This document shows positions 55,650 through 64,000 of a stretch of DNA of 64,000 bases, in pieces (position 1 is the stretch's first letter; the number at the start of each line of letters is the position of its first letter). The position numbers and the translations under genes were made by a program. The notes under the pieces are model-generated. The model worked only from the letters and a program-made list of their open reading frames with translations. It had not been told where the DNA came from and did no database searches. The stretch is taken from positions 1 to 64,000 of the forward strand of contig CAYXGE010000001.1 of NCBI GenBank assembly GCA_964464435.1, in the 5' to 3' direction. Origin of the DNA: CAYXGE01 sp964464435. Its GTDB lineage: Bacteria; Pseudomonadota; Gammaproteobacteria; Burkholderiales; Methylophilaceae.

Positions 55650-56504
55650 ATGCATACAAAACAACACATTTTAATCGCTGGATGCGGTGATTTAGGTAAC
55701 GCAGTGGCTGATTTACTCAAACATCAGCATCATGTCATTGGCCTACGTCGTAATGCTGATGCGCTGACACAAGGCATTACTGCCTTAAGCGGTGATGTCA
55801 CAACACTACAAAGCCTTACGCCACTTAATAAAATTAGCCCCAACATTTTGGTGTATTGCGCCAGCGCATCTGAACAAAGCGATGAAAATTACCATGCGGT
55901 GTATGTACAAGGCTTAAAAAACGTTTTACAAAGCATTTCACAAACACAATTAAAGCACGTGTTTTTTGTTTCTAGCACACGTGTTTACAATGGAAATACG
56001 CAAGAATGGATAGACGAAAGTGTTGAAGCCATTGCCAATGATTTTGGTGGGCAACGGCTGCTAGAAGCAGAACAAGTGCTCAATACCTTACCCTGCAAAC
56101 ATACTGCACTGAGGCTATCTGGTATTTATGGGCCTGGCAGAACCCGCATGATTAAACTCGCGCAAACCCCTGAACTATGGCCACAAACCAATAGCTGGAC
56201 CAATCGCATTCATCGCGATGATGCGGCTAGGTTTATTGCCTTTTTAATTGAAAAATGTGCAACCCAAGAAACCATTTCGCCACTTTATATTGTTACAGAT
56301 GGTCACCCTACGCCACAATATGAAGTACTCACATGGATTGCAAGGCAGTTCGGACTAAATCTGCTAACACAATGCACTCCAGCACTTAATGGTGGTAAAA
56401 AGCTACATAATGACGCCATGATGCTATCAGGCTTTAAATTGCACCACCCAAACTACCAAGTGGGATATTGTGCACTTATCTTCCCATTCACCCGTTCGGG
56501 CTAA
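55650..56504 (+). CDS. NAD(P)-dependent epimerase-like SDR (YeeZ type)
   Basis: A 284-residue extended SDR of the sugar-epimerase group. The Rossmann motif GCGDLGNAVADLL at 11-23 is typical. VFFVSSTRVYNGNTQEW contains the active-site region; the usual YxxxK is not clearly seen at the expected place, where FGGQRLLEAEQV stands. RLSGIYGPGR and IHRDDAARFI are conserved epimerase elements. The missing Tyr suggests a non-catalytic or altered enzyme, as in YeeZ. The substrate is unknown. Confidence 0.82.
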   Translation: MHTKQHILIAGCGDLGNAVADLLKHQHHVIGLRRNADALTQGITALSGDVTTLQSLTPLNKISPNILVYCASASEQSDENYHAVYVQGLKNVLQSISQTQLKHVFFVSSTRVYNGNTQEWIDESVEAIANDFGGQRLLEAEQVLNTLPCKHTALRLSGIYGPGRTRMIKLAQTPELWPQTNSWTNRIHRDDAARFIAFLIEKCATQETISPLYIVTDGHPTPQYEVLTWIARQFGLNLLTQCTPALNGGKKLHNDAMMLSGFKLHHPNYQVGYCALIFPFTRSG

Positions 56505-56563
56505 TGCAATTTAATTTAAACGTGGTATTATTAAACTACCTGTATTAATTTTTAAGGGGAATA

Positions 56564-57226
56564 ATGATGAATAAATTTTTAAAAGGCTTATTGTTAGCTG
56601 CAACGCTTACAGTTTCTGCTTTAGCAAACGCAACAACCGTTACTGTAGGTAATGCGGCTACAGGTGGCAGTATTTCATCATTTGGCCTAGGCTCCTTCAA
56701 TACTGCTACATACGGGCAAGTTTTTAAAGCGCCAGTTACTGGCGTGTTAACATCTTTTACCTTGTCCTTGAATGGTGGCGTCGGCTCCTTGTATGGTGGG
56801 ATTGATGGCTGGAATGGAACAGAAAGCCACGGCTTTGGATTTGGTTCATCAGGTAATTTGTATACAAGTGCTAGTGTTACATCATCTGGCGCACAGGCAT
56901 ATACATTTAGCCCAAACATTAACGTAGTAGCAGGTCAACTGTATGTTGCTTATTTATCGGTATTTGGTGATGCAAATGCTTCTGGGGCAACCTCAATGCC
57001 ATTAGGTAACAATTCTGACCCATCAATATTATATTTTGTTTGGAACAACGCTACAGATCCAAAAAATAATCCTTCATGGAACTACTTTTTTAACACTGGT
57101 GACGCATTGTTTTCTGCAAAATTTACAGCAAATAATGTAAATGCAGTTCCAGTACCCGCAGCTGCATGGTTGTTTGGCTCTGCTTTGTTGGGCTTATTTG
57201 GCATGAGAAAACGCGAAACCGCTTAA
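56564..57226 (+). CDS. PEP-CTERM-type (VPxPA) exosortase-sorted surface protein
   Basis: A 220-residue exported protein. A signal peptide (about 1-24, ANA) is followed by a Gly/Ser/Thr-rich beta-sandwich-like domain. The C-terminus is a sorting signal: VPVPAAAWLFGSALLGLFG then MRKRETA, that is a VPxPA motif, one hydrophobic helix and a basic end, as in exosortase substrates. It should be cut and attached or released outside by an exosortase, which is not encoded in this window. AAGGGGA precedes ATGATG. A strong terminator follows. Sequence-wise the mature domain is unlike characterised enzymes, so a structural or matrix role is likely. Confidence 0.85.
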   Translation: MMNKFLKGLLLAATLTVSALANATTVTVGNAATGGSISSFGLGSFNTATYGQVFKAPVTGVLTSFTLSLNGGVGSLYGGIDGWNGTESHGFGFGSSGNLYTSASVTSSGAQAYTFSPNINVVAGQLYVAYLSVFGDANASGATSMPLGNNSDPSILYFVWNNATDPKNNPSWNYFFNTGDALFSAKFTANNVNAVPVPAAAWLFGSALLGLFGMRKRETA

Positions 57227-57252
57227 TTTGATATAAGTAGAAAGTCACAAAT

Positions 57253-57277
57253 AAAAAGCCGCATTTTGCGGCTTTTT
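57253..57277. terminator. Bidirectional terminator between the PEP-CTERM gene and rnpB
   Basis: Stem AAAAAGCCGCA / TGCGGCTTTTT with loop TTT. It stops the plus-strand surface-protein gene and, from the other side, the minus-strand RNase P RNA. Confidence 0.95.
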
Positions 57278-57297
57278 ATTTGTTTGAAAGAAAGTAA

Positions 57298-57632
57298 AGT
57301 TGGCCGATAAGCCGGGTTCTGTCGTGCATTGCTACACGTAACAGTCATTCCTCTAGGCGTGCAATTGCTCACACGCTCAAGCTATCTACCCGCTGGTAGC
57401 GCGAGCCACGCCTTATTACTTACGTAAAATACCAGCCTATTTGATATTGCTGCAGATGGAGGTTACCGCGTTTCACATCCACGCCCTAAAGCGTTTACTC
57501 GTCTCTGTGGCCCTATTCCTCGCCTTATACTATCGCTAGCTTTCAGCGTACGGCCGTTAGCCGTCATCCTGCTCTGTGCAGCCCGGACTTTCCTCCCCTT
57601 GCGCTAGCAAGCGGCGACTGTCTAGCCAACTT
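57298..57632 (-). ncRNA. rnpB: RNase P RNA (class A)
   Basis: About 335 nt. The 5' end AAGTTGGC (57632-57625) pairs with GCCAACTT at the 3' end (57305-57298) to form P1. The conserved core GGGGAGGAAAGTCCGGGCT follows the 5' domain, and the middle ACAGAG and the 3' AGAACCCGGCTTATCGG segment are typical bacterial type A. Together with RnpA the RNA removes 5' leaders of tRNAs. A -10-like TAAAAT (57645-57640) lies 8 bases upstream on the minus strand. Ends are estimated from the P1 pairing. Confidence 0.95.
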
Positions 57633-57705
57633 CAACGTCATTTTAACACAGCTACATTTTTTGCCTCGACACTATCGAGTACGTGTTTTTTGATATGATT
57701 GACTA

Positions 57706-59748
57706 ATGAGTGAACAACACCCAGACATGGCGAATACACCCCCAGTAGAAAACAGCCTTGATTTGTCGATTAATGCAACATTTCAGCATGCCGCTACGCT
57801 GCTAAAAACTGGGCAGTTTGTTGAAGCAGAAATACAATTGCAACAAATCCTCAAGGCCATGCCTCACCATGCAGAAAGCTTCAATTTATTGGGGATTATC
57901 GCTTATCAAACAGGTCAGCTTGATGTAGCGCTTAATCAATTCTCCAAGGCGATTGCGTTAAATCCACACAACACTGATTTTCATAATAATCAGGGTAATA
58001 TTTTTAGTAAACTCAACCGTCTTGACGATGCACTTGCAAGTTACAATCAAGCCATCAGCCTAAGGCCAAACTACGCTGAGGCACATAATAACCGTGGTAG
58101 CGTGCTCAAACGTTTGCATCGTTTTCAAGAATCACTCAACAGTTATCAGCAAGCCATTGCACTGCAGCCCAATTTTGCAGAGGCTTACAATAATCTTGGT
58201 AATCTGTATGAGCAATGTCATCAATATGATGTTGCCCTCAACTGCTTTCAACAAGCCATTGCACTCAAGCCGCAATATGCTGAAGCCTACTATAACCAAG
58301 GCAATGTATTTGCAGCCTTAGGTCAGCTAGAAAATGCCAGTACAAGTTATCAGCAAACCCTGCAAATCCGCCCAAACTACCCTTATGCTTTAGGTGCATT
58401 ACTGCATTGCAAAATGAAACTCTGTGATTGGCGTCAATTAGATCATCTTATTGATGCTCTCACCCAAGGTATCAAAAACCACCACAAAGTATCCGCACCT
58501 TTTCCCGTGTTAGGCTTAATTGATTCAGCATCATTACAATTGACATGCGCTAGGGACTTTACTCAGGGCAGGTTTAATGCCAGTAATTTTTTGGCACAAA
58601 AGACCAATCAAGCCAACGGCAAAATTCGCATTGCTTATTACTCTAGTGATTTTCATTGCCATGCCACTTCTTACTTAATTGCAGAAATGTTGGAAAGCCA
58701 TGATAAAACGCAGTTTGAGGTCATTGGCTTTTCTTTTGGCCTAAAAATTGACGATGAAATGTATCAAAGAGTCAGTGCTAGTTTTGATGCGTTTTACGAA
58801 GTTGCGAACGTAAGTGATAACGCTATAGCTGAGCAATCACGCGCCTTGGGCATTGATATTGCCATTGATTTAAAAGGCTTTACACAACATGCCAGAATGG
58901 GCATCTTTGCGCATAAATGCGCGCCCATACAAGTCAACTTTTTAGGCTTTCCTGGCACGCTTGGTACAGATTTTTATGACTACATCATTGCGGATAATAT
59001 TGTGATTCCCGCTAACCAAACAGAAAATTTCTCTGAGAAAGTTGTCTATTTACCGAAATGTTACTTTCCTAATGACTCACAACGCAATATTTCTAACACA
59101 CCAGTAAATAGACCTTCACATCAGCTTCCTGAAAATGTATTTGTATTTTGTTGTTTTAATGCCAGTTACAAAATTTTACCCAGCACGTTTGATATTTGGA
59201 TGCGTTTATTAAAACGCATTGAAGGCAGCGTGTTATGGCTACTAGATAATTGCCCAGCTACAACAAATCACTTAAAAAATGAAGCAACCATACGTGGGGT
59301 GGATAGTTCACGCTTAATTTTTGCAAAACGCCTACCGCTCCCAGAACACTTGGCTAGACATAGGCTTGCCGATTTATTTTTAGATACCTTGCCTTACAAT
59401 GCGCACACCACTGCCAGTGATGCATTATGGAGCGGGTTACCAGTTCTCACTTGCGCAGGGGAGTCATTTGCCAGCCGCGTTGCCGCCAGTTTATTACTTG
59501 CTTTAAATTTACCTGAGCTTGTTACCGACAATTTAGCCGCTTATGAAGATAACGCTTATACACTTGCAACGCAACCAGGCAAATTAAACGCCATTAAACA
59601 TAAACTTAAGCAAGAAATTACTACCTCTGCATTGTTTAGCGGAAAACAATTTGCTAAAAATATTGAACAGGCATACCTTGCCATGCACGCGCGCAGTCAA
59701 TCTGGGCTAGCGCCATGCAATATTGATTTAAGTAACTATTCGCCATGA
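57706..59748 (+). CDS. TPR protein with GT41 O-GlcNAc transferase-like (SPINDLY) domain
   Basis: A 680-residue protein. About six TPR repeats cover residues 25-235, with repeated endings such as [38 protein letters not shown] and [19 protein letters not shown]. The C-terminal half (about 295-660) is a GT41-like glycosyltransferase: [60 protein letters not shown], and the late [20 protein letters not shown] with nucleotide-binding residues. A cytosolic protein-O-glycosylating role is inferred from the family. It is convergent with pyrC with a 21-base overlap. Confidence 0.9.
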   Translation: MSEQHPDMANTPPVENSLDLSINATFQHAATLLKTGQFVEAEIQLQQILKAMPHHAESFNLLGIIAYQTGQLDVALNQFSKAIALNPHNTDFHNNQGNIFSKLNRLDDALASYNQAISLRPNYAEAHNNRGSVLKRLHRFQESLNSYQQAIALQPNFAEAYNNLGNLYEQCHQYDVALNCFQQAIALKPQYAEAYYNQGNVFAALGQLENASTSYQQTLQIRPNYPYALGALLHCKMKLCDWRQLDHLIDALTQGIKNHHKVSAPFPVLGLIDSASLQLTCARDFTQGRFNASNFLAQKTNQANGKIRIAYYSSDFHCHATSYLIAEMLESHDKTQFEVIGFSFGLKIDDEMYQRVSASFDAFYEVANVSDNAIAEQSRALGIDIAIDLKGFTQHARMGIFAHKCAPIQVNFLGFPGTLGTDFYDYIIADNIVIPANQTENFSEKVVYLPKCYFPNDSQRNISNTPVNRPSHQLPENVFVFCCFNASYKILPSTFDIWMRLLKRIEGSVLWLLDNCPATTNHLKNEATIRGVDSSRLIFAKRLPLPEHLARHRLADLFLDTLPYNAHTTASDALWSGLPVLTCAGESFASRVAASLLLALNLPELVTDNLAAYEDNAYTLATQPGKLNAIKHKLKQEITTSALFSGKQFAKNIEQAYLAMHARSQSGLAPCNIDLSNYSP

Positions 59749-60765
59749 AACGTCTTGCCCAGCTCGCAACGGTACCAGCACATCGTCGGCAAATGGAATG
59801 CTTTCTGGCACTTTCCAAGTCTCTTTCACCAAGTTAATTTTTTCTGTATTGCGTGGCAAACCATAAAAGTCTGCGCCATAAAAACTGGCAAAGCCTTCTA
59901 ATTTATCTAGTGCATTAGCTTCTTCAAATGCTTCGGCATATAGCTCAATAGCTGCATGCGCGGTATACATGCCAGCGCATCCACAGGTGGCTTCTTTGGC
60001 TGACTTTGCATGTGGGGCGCTATCAGTGCCTAAAAAGAATTTAGGCGAGTCTGAGCTAGCGGCTTTCACGAGCGCCAAACGATGCTCTTCACGCTTGAGC
60101 ACTGGCAAACAATAGTGATGCGGACGGATGCCGCCCGTAAACATGGCATTGCGGTTCATGAGTAAATGGTGAGCAGTAATGGTGGCGGCAACATTATCGC
60201 CCGCTTGTGCCACAAACTCGGCTGCGTCTTTGGTAGTGATATGTTCAAACACCACCTTGAGCCCTTGAAAACGGGCTAAAAGAGGTTGCATGATTTGCTC
60301 AATAAACACTTTTTCACGGTCAAATACGTCTATAGTTGCATCAGTCACCTCACCATGCACCAGTAAGGGCATGCCAACATTTTCCATCGCCTCTAGGGCT
60401 TTAACACAATGGCCTAAGTTACTCACGCCTGAGTCAGAATTAGTCGTCGCCCCAGCAGGATAGAGCTTAACGCCATGCACAATGCCACTTTGTTTGGCTT
60501 TAATAATTTCATCGGCCGATGTGTTATCTGTGAGATAAAGCGTCATAAGGGGGTCAAAACGCATACCTGCGGGCAAGGCCTGTAAAATGCGCTCACGGTA
60601 GGCAACTGCCAATGCGGTTGTGGTAACGGGTGGGCGCAAATTGGGCATGACAATGGCGCGCGCAAATTGCTTTGCGGTATCGGGCAACACAGCATTGAGT
60701 GCTGCACCATCGCGTAGATGTAAATGCCAGTCGTCTGGGCGGGTAATGGTCAGTTTATTCATCAT
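59728..60765 (-). CDS. pyrC: Dihydroorotase
   Basis: A 345-residue class II dihydroorotase of pyrimidine synthesis. Zinc ligands are in [10 protein letters not shown] near the N-terminus, the carboxylated Lys is in [16 protein letters not shown], and further ligands in [19 protein letters not shown] and [11 protein letters not shown]. The end overlaps the GT41 gene (opposite strand) by 21 bases, and the start overlaps rsmI by 11 bases. ATG at 60765 or the adjacent ATG at 60762. Confidence 0.96.
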   Translation of the reverse strand: MMNKLTITRPDDWHLHLRDGAALNAVLPDTAKQFARAIVMPNLRPPVTTTALAVAYRERILQALPAGMRFDPLMTLYLTDNTSADEIIKAKQSGIVHGVKLYPAGATTNSDSGVSNLGHCVKALEAMENVGMPLLVHGEVTDATIDVFDREKVFIEQIMQPLLARFQGLKVVFEHITTKDAAEFVAQAGDNVAATITAHHLLMNRNAMFTGGIRPHHYCLPVLKREEHRLALVKAASSDSPKFFLGTDSAPHAKSAKEATCGCAGMYTAHAAIELYAEAFEEANALDKLEGFASFYGADFYGLPRNTEKINLVKETWKVPESIPFADDVLVPLRAGQDVSWRIVT

Positions 60766-61603
60766 GTTTTAGTTTTAGTGCATATTGGTATAAATCGTTT
60801 TTCTTGAGACCCGTAATTTCAACCGCTAATTTTACCGCTTGTTTAAGTGGCAAATCAGCCAAAAGCAGGGTTAAAACACGCACGGCATCTTCTGGCACGG
60901 CTTCTTCAACCTTTTCTGGCGCAGGCTCTACCAACAATACAAACTCACCGCGTTGTTGATTGGGGTCACTTTCAAGCCATATTTTAGCGTCACTTAAGGC
61001 ACAAGAATGAAAAGTTTCAAAGGTTTTTGTAATTTCTCTGGCAATAGTGATTCGACGTGCACCGCCTAACACCTTGGACAAATCTTCTATACACTCAATA
61101 ATACGATGTGGTGCCTCATAAAACACCAATGTGGTGGTGTATTGTTTTAATTGTTCGAGTTGTTTTCTACGTTGTGCGCCACTGGCAGGCAAAAACCCTA
61201 TAAACATAAAGCCTGCGTCTGCTATGCCTGCGGCAGATAGTGCGGCTATCACTGCACTTGCGCCTGGTACTGGCACCACCTTAACACCATGTGCGCGCAA
61301 GACATTAACAACCACGGCTCCTGGGTCACTAATACCTGGTGTGCCAGCATCTGTAATGAGCGCAACGTGTTGACCTGCCTCAATTTTATTTAGCAATACT
61401 TGGGCAGACTGCTGCTCATTATGTTCATGCACGGCAACGAGTTTGTTGGCAATCCCAAAATGTGAAAGTAGCCCCGCGCTATGCCGAGTATCTTCTGCAG
61501 CAATCAAGTCAACAGTTTTTAACACCTCTAAGGCACGTAGCGTGATATCTTGGAGGTTTCCAATTGGTGTTGCCACCACATATAATACACCGCTATGACT
61601 CAA
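60755..61603 (-). CDS. rsmI: 16S rRNA (cytidine(1402)-2'-O)-methyltransferase
   Basis: A 282-residue methyltransferase of the tetrapyrrole-methylase fold. The start [48 protein letters not shown] and [20 protein letters not shown] are classic. It modifies C1402 in the decoding centre with RsmH. The start is a TTG at 61603; it overlaps the ATG of the divergent lpoA gene by 9 bases, so the translated regions run head to head. Later in-frame GTG codons would remove part of the conserved N-terminus. Confidence 0.93.
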   Translation of the reverse strand: MSHSGVLYVVATPIGNLQDITLRALEVLKTVDLIAAEDTRHSAGLLSHFGIANKLVAVHEHNEQQSAQVLLNKIEAGQHVALITDAGTPGISDPGAVVVNVLRAHGVKVVPVPGASAVIAALSAAGIADAGFMFIGFLPASGAQRRKQLEQLKQYTTTLVFYEAPHRIIECIEDLSKVLGGARRITIAREITKTFETFHSCALSDAKIWLESDPNQQRGEFVLLVEPAPEKVEEAVPEDAVRVLTLLLADLPLKQAVKLAVEITGLKKNDLYQYALKLKHDE

Positions 61604-63286
61604 CGATTCATCACCTTTTTGACGACATTTTTATGGTTAACGACGCTTGGGTTGCATAACGTTGCAATAGCCGCTGACACTTCTGAAAAAAACAGCAAAC
61701 GCACACCCGAGCAAGCCTTTTTAAATGGCCTTGATTGCCTAAAACAGGACAACTTAGATTGCGCCACTATAGCGCATGTTAGCATACCGCCACAGTCTAT
61801 TTATGCCAAAATTTTAGAAGCCAATATCGCTGCTAAGCAAAACGATGATGAAAAAGTATTGCAATTGCTATTACCGATTAACGCTAGCCAAGTACTCAAT
61901 CGTGAGCCAATCATTGCAGAAGCGGTATTGAGTGTTCATACACAATTAGCCGTTGTTTTTTCAAAGCAAGGTAATGCTGCCCAAAGTTTAGAACAATACA
62001 TGTTGGCTGAAACTTACTTGCTTTCACGTCAAGATTTACGCTTAGATGCATTTGAACATAACCAATTAAGCTTAATGAATATGCTAAATGCTATAAGCCT
62101 TGAGACTTTAATACAACTTCGTGGTGAAGTTGAAGATACCACGGCGCAAGGCTGGGTCGATTTAGCGATTGCAGGCCAACGACTAAACCAAAATGTGATG
62201 AGTCTAGAGCTTTGGCGCAAAGCTTATCCAGACCACCCTGCAAGCCAAAAAACCCTAGCTTCAATTCAGCAACAACCATCCACCCAACAAGCTAAAGGTA
62301 ACGCAATTTTTGGCAAAATTGCATTGATTCTGCCTTTACAAAATACCACCTATTATCAGGTGGCAGATGCCATTGAGCGTGGATTTACCGCTGCAAAAAC
62401 CATAGATCAAGATAACTCTGAAGTTGCGCTTTATCCTAGCAATGCAAATCAAGCGGAAATTCTGAGCTTGTATGAACGCGCCATTCAAGAAGGTGCTAAA
62501 TTTGTAGTTGGTCCCCTAACCCGTGATGAAGTGAGCACCTTAAAACAAACCAAAGCTCCAGTGCCCACTATTTTACTTAACCAAGCAGATAATGAGTCAC
62601 AGGCTAGCGCTAATAACGCTTTATTTTTTAGCCTTAGCCTAAGTATAGAGGCTGAAGCTGCGCAACTGGTTGAATATGCTACAAAAGCTGGAATGCAAAC
62701 TGCGCGTATCGTGGCGGAAGACACAAATATAATGTCTATGCTTATGACAAAAGCTTTTAGCGAGCGCTGGTTAGCAAGTGGTGGCAAGCTGCTTAGTACG
62801 ACTAACTTATCTGATGAAGCTGCATTAAATACAATCAAAACAACGATTACAGCGGAACCTTCCGATATGTTGCTGATTGCTGGCAATCATAGCTTTGCAA
62901 AAAAAGTCATGCCACATTTAGGGTCTACTACCCCCACTTTTGGTTTTTCTCATATTTTTTCTGGTATTAACGCAGACCCAGAAGATACGTCATTAAACGC
63001 AATACAATTTGTAGATATTCCTTGGGTTCTCAACCCCAACGATGCGCAATTTAAAAGTTACCAAGCCGCTGCGCAAAATCTACCCCTAGGACAGTTGCAA
63101 AGATGGTTTGCATTGGGTGCGGATGCTTACACTTTGCTGAAGCATATCGCTAAAGATACAAAACAAATCCCTTATTTTGAGGGTTTAACAGGTAGTATTC
63201 GTCTTGATAATAAAGGACAAGTCCAACGCAAACTCCCTTTGGCTAGGTTTACTCAGCAAGGAATCGTGTTAGAAAGTAAGCCATGA
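61595..63286 (+). CDS. lpoA: Penicillin-binding protein activator LpoA-like
   Basis: A 563-residue periplasmic protein. A signal peptide (about 1-27, cleavage at AIA-AD) is followed by a TPR-like region (about 35-235) and a periplasmic-binding-protein fold (about 245-560; GKIALILPLQNTTYYQVADA, VVGPLTRDEVSTLKQTKA). LpoA activates PBP1A in Gammaproteobacteria. No lipobox Cys is visible in this signal peptide, which differs from E. coli LpoA. Neighbours rsmI (divergent), yraN and a SIS-domain protein match the E. coli yraLMN-diaA cluster. A -10-like TATAAT lies only 9 bases before the ATG. Confidence 0.85.
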   Translation: MTQRFITFLTTFLWLTTLGLHNVAIAADTSEKNSKRTPEQAFLNGLDCLKQDNLDCATIAHVSIPPQSIYAKILEANIAAKQNDDEKVLQLLLPINASQVLNREPIIAEAVLSVHTQLAVVFSKQGNAAQSLEQYMLAETYLLSRQDLRLDAFEHNQLSLMNMLNAISLETLIQLRGEVEDTTAQGWVDLAIAGQRLNQNVMSLELWRKAYPDHPASQKTLASIQQQPSTQQAKGNAIFGKIALILPLQNTTYYQVADAIERGFTAAKTIDQDNSEVALYPSNANQAEILSLYERAIQEGAKFVVGPLTRDEVSTLKQTKAPVPTILLNQADNESQASANNALFFSLSLSIEAEAAQLVEYATKAGMQTARIVAEDTNIMSMLMTKAFSERWLASGGKLLSTTNLSDEAALNTIKTTITAEPSDMLLIAGNHSFAKKVMPHLGSTTPTFGFSHIFSGINADPEDTSLNAIQFVDIPWVLNPNDAQFKSYQAAAQNLPLGQLQRWFALGADAYTLLKHIAKDTKQIPYFEGLTGSIRLDNKGQVQRKLPLARFTQQGIVLESKP

Positions 63287-63624
63287 ACAAGCTTGGAGTT
63301 GAAGCAGAGCAAATAGCACTTAATTACCTCAAAAAGCAGGGCTTAACGCTCATTGCCAACAACTACAGCTGTCGCTACGGTGAAATTGATTTAATTATGC
63401 AAGAGGGTAAAACTATCGTCTTTATTGAGGTGCGCATGCGAAAAAACCAACAATTTGGCGGCGCTGCATTCAGCATTACGCCAAGCAAACAGCAAAAGCT
63501 AATTCACACTGCACAACATTTTCTTGCACAATATGGAAATCCTGCTTGCAGATTTGACGCTATTTTGATGACAACTGCTAAAATAGAGCATATTGAGTGG
63601 ATTAAAAATGCCTTTGATGCATAA
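63283..63624 (+). CDS. yraN: YraN/UPF0102 nuclease-fold protein
   Basis: A 113-residue protein with an endonuclease-like fold. NYSCRYGEIDLIMQEGKTIV and FIEVRMRKNQQFGGA hold the Asp and Glu-x-Arg residues expected for the family (E-x-D, E-V-R). The activity in cells is not settled. It overlaps lpoA by 4 bases (ATGA), so translation is coupled. FDAILMTTAKIEHIEWIKNA is the usual end. Confidence 0.93.
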   Translation: MNKLGVEAEQIALNYLKKQGLTLIANNYSCRYGEIDLIMQEGKTIVFIEVRMRKNQQFGGAAFSITPSKQQKLIHTAQHFLAQYGNPACRFDAILMTTAKIEHIEWIKNAFDA

Positions 63625-63648
63625 TGCAGTCAATAGATAAGAGAACGC

Positions 63649-64000
63649 ATGGACATCAAAACACGTATTTCAAATCATTTTGAAGAAAGTGGCCAGCTAA
63701 AATTAGCTTTGGCGGAACTGTTAGCAACGCCAATTACTTACGCAGCCGAGCTTATTGTGCAGGCGCTACTAAACGAAAAAAAGGTGTTGTCTTGTGGTAA
63801 CGGAGGCTCTGCCGCCAGTGCACAGTATTTTGCTTCGATGATGCTTAATCGATACCAAACAGAACGTCCTGGCCTTGCCGCCATAGCGTTATGTGCAGAC
63901 AACTCAACACTCACTTCTATAGCGATTGATCATCATTTTGAAACGGTGTTTTCACAACAAATCATGGCACTTGGTATGCAAGATGATATTTTGCTCGCCA
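63649..64000 (+). CDS. SIS-domain protein, DiaA/GmhA type (partial)
   Basis: The first 117 codons of a sugar-isomerase-domain protein; it runs off the right edge. LSCGNGGSAASAQYFASMML is the phosphosugar-binding motif, and AIALCADNSTLTSIAIDHHF the second conserved part. DiaA (a DnaA-binding initiation factor) and GmhA (sedoheptulose-7-phosphate isomerase) share this fold. The position behind yraN favours DiaA, as in E. coli. The start ATG at 63649 follows AAGAGAACGC. Confidence 0.88.
   Translation, partial: MDIKTRISNHFEESGQLKLALAELLATPITYAAELIVQALLNEKKVLSCGNGGSAASAQYFASMMLNRYQTERPGLAAIALCADNSTLTSIAIDHHFETVFSQQIMALGMQDDILLA

Overview
The window looks like chromosomal core DNA of a betaproteobacterium, most probably a methylotroph of the family Methylophilaceae (Methylotenera/Methylophilus type). 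This rests on low-to-middle G+C, betaproteobacterial gene neighbourhoods (xseB-ispA-dxs-folE2; rplU-rpmA-obg-proB opposite ispB; pilD-coaE-zapD-yacG; dciA opposite an M23 peptidase and secA; rsmI/lpoA-yraN-SIS protein), and an MxaD-like SRPBCC protein. The family assignment is inference. There is no prophage, insertion sequence, transposase or CRISPR array. The scaffold has two runs of exactly 100 N (1063-1162 and 7405-7504). The first interrupts a gene. The second is flanked by an identical 55-bp sequence on both sides and is almost certainly an assembly artefact.

Layout. 1-2733: large FAD/Fe-S oxidoreductase running off the left edge. 2.9-4.6 kb: TlpA-like thioredoxin, HemJ and an unrecognised membrane protein. 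4.6-7.4 kb: MxaD-like secreted protein opposite a TetR regulator with a candidate operator, PfkB kinase, glycine-zipper lipoprotein. 7.5-9.3 kb: ornithine-lipid genes olsB and olsA. 9.3-11.3 kb: apaH, a twin cytochrome c5-type protein, tRNA-Arg(CCG). 11.3-15.4 kb: a three-gene cyclic-nucleotide cassette (CHASE2 cyclase, metallo-beta-lactamase-fold phosphodiesterase candidate, cNMP-binding/rhodanese protein). 15.5-20.1 kb: esterase, xseB-ispA-dxs, folE2 (isoprenoid and folate precursors). 20.1-24.4 kb: rluE, a glutamine amidotransferase, aroC, an MFS transporter and an aspartic protease, opposite icd. 25.7-30.5 kb: purE-purK and rplU-rpmA-obg-proB. 30.7-34.7 kb: ispB, pilD-coaE-zapD-yacG, PCu(A)C copper chaperone. 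34.7-38.1 kb: argJ, DUF815 ATPase, Nudix/ThiE fusion, small lipoprotein. 38.2-41 kb: GAF-PilB/GspE ATPase and DUF2788 protein. 41-45.6 kb: secA cluster and dciA. 45.9-48 kb: proton-pumping pyrophosphatase. 48-54.2 kb: UbiB-family kinase, NlpC/P60 peptidase, SelW-like protein, CtpA protease, Coq7, DUF2322, OsmC, FKBP. 54.2-57.6 kb: dacB, an epimerase-like SDR, a PEP-CTERM-type surface protein, RNase P RNA. 57.7-64 kb: TPR/O-GlcNAc-transferase-like protein, pyrC, rsmI/lpoA-yraN-SIS protein (cut by the right edge).

Most of the window is housekeeping: translation, purine, proline, arginine and aromatic biosynthesis, isoprenoid and ubiquinone synthesis, and envelope growth. The least ordinary parts are the cyclase/phosphodiesterase/receptor cassette, whose receptor carries a rhodanese domain; the GAF-fused type IV pilus-like ATPase; the exosortase-type surface protein near a GT41 glycosyltransferase; and the ornithine-lipid locus with a candidate Pho box and a hairpin that covers the olsB ribosome binding site.
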